Source of the DNA: Asaia bogorensis
GTDB lineage: Bacteria; Pseudomonadota; Alphaproteobacteria; Acetobacterales; Acetobacteraceae
DNA length: 6,708 nt
Direction of reading: 5' to 3'
Assembly: GCA_945871455.1 (NCBI GenBank)
Contig: CAMBXJ010000245.1
Span: forward strand, 1 to 6,708
Position numbers and translations under genes: made by a program. The stretch's first letter is position 1. The number at the start of each line of letters is the position of its first letter. The notes below the pieces were generated by a model, which saw nothing but the letters and a program-made list of their open reading frames with translations, had not been told where the DNA came from and ran no database searches. Of this stretch, positions 5,025-6,708 are shown piece by piece.

Positions 5025-6254
5025 CTACAGCGTCCCGCCGCGGCGCCCGACCATCGCGCCCAACCGCAGTCGCAGCGAGTTCAGTTTGATGAAGCCTTGG
5101 GCATCGACCTGATCATAGGCGCCCTGGTCATCTTCGAAGGTCACGACTCGCGTGTCATACAGGCTGTGCGGAGACTCACGGCCGATGCAGGTGACGTTGC
5201 CTTTGTACAGCTTCAACCGCACCCGGCCGCTGACGCTCTTCTGGCTCTCGTCGATCAGCGCCTGCAGCATCCGCCGCTCCGGGCTGAACCAGAATCCGTT
5301 ATAGATCAGCTCCGAATAGCGCGGCATCAGGCTGTCCTTCAGATGCCCCGCCTCGCGATCCAGGGTAATGCTTTCCATCGACCGGTGGGCCAGCAACAGG
5401 ATGGTCCCACCCGGCGTTTCATACACGCCGCGCGACTTCATGCCGACGAACCGATTCTCCACCAGATCCAGCCGGCCGATGCCGTTCACCTTGCCCAACT
5501 CGTTCAACCGGGTCAGCAGAGCGGCCGGCGACAGGCGCACCCCGTCGATCGCCACCGGGTCGCCATGCTCGAAATCCATCGAGATCACGGTCGCCTTGTC
5601 GGGCGCATCTTCCGGCCGGATCGTGCGCTGGTAGACGATTTCATCCGCCTCCACCGCCGGATCCTCCAGGATCTTGCCTTCCGACGATGAGTGCAACAGG
5701 TTGGCATCGACGCTGAACGGGGCCTCGCCACGTTTGTCCTTGGCGATGGGAATTTGATTGGCTTCGGCGAACTCGATCAACGTCGTTCGACTGGTCAGGT
5801 CCCATTCCCGCCAGGGTGCGATGATCTTGATGTCGGGCTTCAGGGCATAATAGGACAGCTCGAACCGCACCTGGTCGTTGCCCTTGCCGGTCGCGCCATG
5901 CGCCACGGCGTCGGCCCCGACCATCTCGGCGATCTCGATCTGACGCTGGGCGATCAATGGACGCGCGATGGAGGTACCCAGCAGATACTGGCCCTCATAC
6001 AAGGCGTTGGCACGAAACATCGGGAAGACGAAATCCCGCACGAAGGTTTCACGTAGATCGTCGACGAAGATTTCCTTCACCCCGAACATTTCCGCTTTCT
6101 GGCGCGCCGGCCCAAGCTCCTCGCCCTGGCCAAGATCGGCGGTGAAGGTCACGACCTCACACTGGTAGGTGGTTTGCAGCCAACGCAGGATCACGCTGGT
6201 GTCCAGTCCGCCCGAATAGGCGAGAACCACTTTCTTCACATCCTTGACGCGCAT
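5025..6254 (-). CDS. argG: Argininosuccinate synthase
   Basis: ArgG joins citrulline and aspartate, using ATP, to give argininosuccinate, the penultimate step of arginine biosynthesis in the cytoplasm. The 409-residue product is of normal length. It has the PP-loop ATP-pyrophosphatase motif AYSGGLDTS (12-20), [10 protein letters not shown] (37-46), the substrate-binding [14 protein letters not shown] (86-99), [14 protein letters not shown] (119-132) that contacts ATP and aspartate, and APWREWDL (146-153); all key residues appear intact, and it ends with [19 protein letters not shown] chose the ATG at 6252-6254: GAGGAG lies 9 bases upstream and [16 protein letters not shown] matches the usual family start. 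A start at 6314 would add 20 residues of low-complexity sequence and lacks support. It is transcribed alone, away from the aminotransferase, and is followed after 24 bases by the 226-base palindromic element. Confidence 0.97.
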   Translation of the reverse strand: MRVKDVKKVVLAYSGGLDTSVILRWLQTTYQCEVVTFTADLGQGEELGPARQKAEMFGVKEIFVDDLRETFVRDFVFPMFRANALYEGQYLLGTSIARPLIAQRQIEIAEMVGADAVAHGATGKGNDQVRFELSYYALKPDIKIIAPWREWDLTSRTTLIEFAEANQIPIAKDKRGEAPFSVDANLLHSSSEGKILEDPAVEADEIVYQRTIRPEDAPDKATVISMDFEHGDPVAIDGVRLSPAALLTRLNELGKVNGIGRLDLVENRFVGMKSRGVYETPGGTILLLAHRSMESITLDREAGHLKDSLMPRYSELIYNGFWFSPERRMLQALIDESQKSVSGRVRLKLYKGNVTCIGRESPHSLYDTRVVTFEDDQGAYDQVDAQGFIKLNSLRLRLGAMVGRRGGTL

Positions 6255-6364
6255 GCGGGCTAACTCCTCGACGCCCGGGGGAGTAGCGCCGTGGCGAGGG
6301 GGAGGCAATATCAAGCAGCGACAAGGGCCTTCCCGACCAGCCGATATCCACGCAAACTGCGCCG
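6255..6364. other. Divergent intergenic region argG / aminotransferase
   Basis: These 110 bases must hold promoters for both outward-facing genes. I see the argG ribosome binding site but no convincing pair of -35 and -10 hexamers for either direction. ATATC (6309-6313) and GATAT (6343-6347) are inverted relative to each other about 30 bases apart, too little to call an operator. Confidence 0.4.
6264..6269 (-). promoter_or_regulatory. Ribosome binding site deciding the argG start
   Basis: On the minus strand GAGGAG is separated by 9 bases from the ATG at 6254. It supports the 409-residue start over the upstream alternative at 6314, since this site would fall inside the longer reading frame. 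Confidence 0.7.
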
Positions 6365-6708
6365 ATGACAGCCCCTCCGCTCTCCCCCCGTATTCGCGCG
6401 ACCTTCGCCGCCCCCATCCCCACGGCCAAGGCCTGGGCCAATCGCTATGATGGGCGCGCCGGCCCGATCATCGACCTAACCCAGGCGGTGCCGGGCTACC
6501 CGACGCACCCCGACCTCGCGGCGCGTCTAGCCGAGGGGGCGGCATCCCCAGTGCAGGCTCGCTACGGCACCATCGACGGGGATGAAACGCTGAGGGCGAC
6601 CCTGGCCACCGATATCAACCGGGTCTACGGCGCCGATCTGGATGCCAGCGACGTGGCCATCACCGCCGGCGCCAATCTGGCGTTCACCATGGCGATGACC
6701 GTGCTGTG
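6365..6708 (+). CDS. Class I/II PLP-dependent aminotransferase (N-terminal part; runs off the right edge)
   Basis: The ATG at 6365 opens a frame that stays open to the end of the window, giving 114 residues. The sequence reads as the N-terminal part of a fold-type I aminotransferase: [23 protein letters not shown] (35-57), where a substrate-binding Gly-Tyr/Pro segment is expected; then [17 protein letters not shown] (64-80), the conserved Tyr-Gly...Gly...Leu-Arg element; and [18 protein letters not shown] (97-114), the Gly-Ala-Asn segment that binds the pyridoxal phosphate group. The catalytic lysine lies beyond the window. The members of this broad family (aspartate, aromatic, methionine-related and others) cannot be separated from this part. 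No clear ribosome binding site precedes the ATG; TGCG and GCCG fill the spot. It is divergent from argG, so a joint role in amino-acid metabolism is possible but not shown. Confidence 0.85.
   Translation, partial: MTAPPLSPRIRATFAAPIPTAKAWANRYDGRAGPIIDLTQAVPGYPTHPDLAARLAEGAASPVQARYGTIDGDETLRATLATDINRVYGADLDASDVAITAGANLAFTMAMTVL

Noticed and set aside
4177..5112. Plus-strand open frame of 311 codons from the MFS stop into argG
   Set aside because: It overlaps the VOC gene and the end of argG on the other strand and crosses two palindromic elements; no domain is seen.
6255..6314. 20-residue N-terminal extension of argG
   Set aside because: The family normally begins close to the AYSGGLDTS motif, and GAGGAG precedes the inner ATG at 6254; the extension is Pro/Gly-rich and contains that ribosome binding site.

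Overview
The window is high-GC DNA with densely packed genes. It most likely comes from the chromosome of an alphaproteobacterium, plausibly a member of Rhodospirillales or Acetobacteraceae. I base this on protein character (HslVU, SufE and ArgG of alphaproteobacterial type) and on three kinds of intergenic palindromic repeat that resemble dispersed repeats I recall from such genomes. The genus is not determinable by eye.

Layout, left to right. Positions 1-1679 hold the end of hslV and a complete hslU, the peptidase and the ATPase unfoldase of the HslVU protease, overlapping by one base. Positions 1733-2334 hold a compact two-gene toxin-antitoxin module: an AbrB/MazE-type antitoxin followed, with a 4-base overlap, by a Doc-type (Fic-fold) toxin. 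Positions 2335-2550 are non-coding and contain an inverted-repeat element and a second small hairpin. Positions 2551-4176 hold sufE (sulfur acceptor for Fe-S cluster assembly) and, 9 bases later, an MFS transporter of the 3-phenylpropionate-transporter-like group. Positions 4156-4261 are a second palindromic element in which the transporter gene and a convergent gene both end. The convergent gene (4258-4728, minus strand) encodes a small VOC/glyoxalase-fold protein. Positions 4775-5000 are a third, strikingly symmetrical 226-base element. Positions 5025-6254 (minus strand) are argG, argininosuccinate synthase. After a 110-base divergent intergenic region, a class I/II aminotransferase gene begins at 6365 and runs off the right edge.

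Most of the genes are housekeeping (proteolysis, Fe-S assembly, arginine synthesis), with a transporter, a VOC protein and an aminotransferase of unknown substrate. The accessory content is the toxin-antitoxin pair and the repeats. I found no CRISPR array, transposase, tRNA or rRNA, and no evidence of a new multigene defence or biosynthetic system. The most noteworthy structures are the symmetrical 226-base element with apparently compensating hairpins, the element that supplies both stop codons of two convergent genes, and the AbrB-Doc module just behind hslVU.
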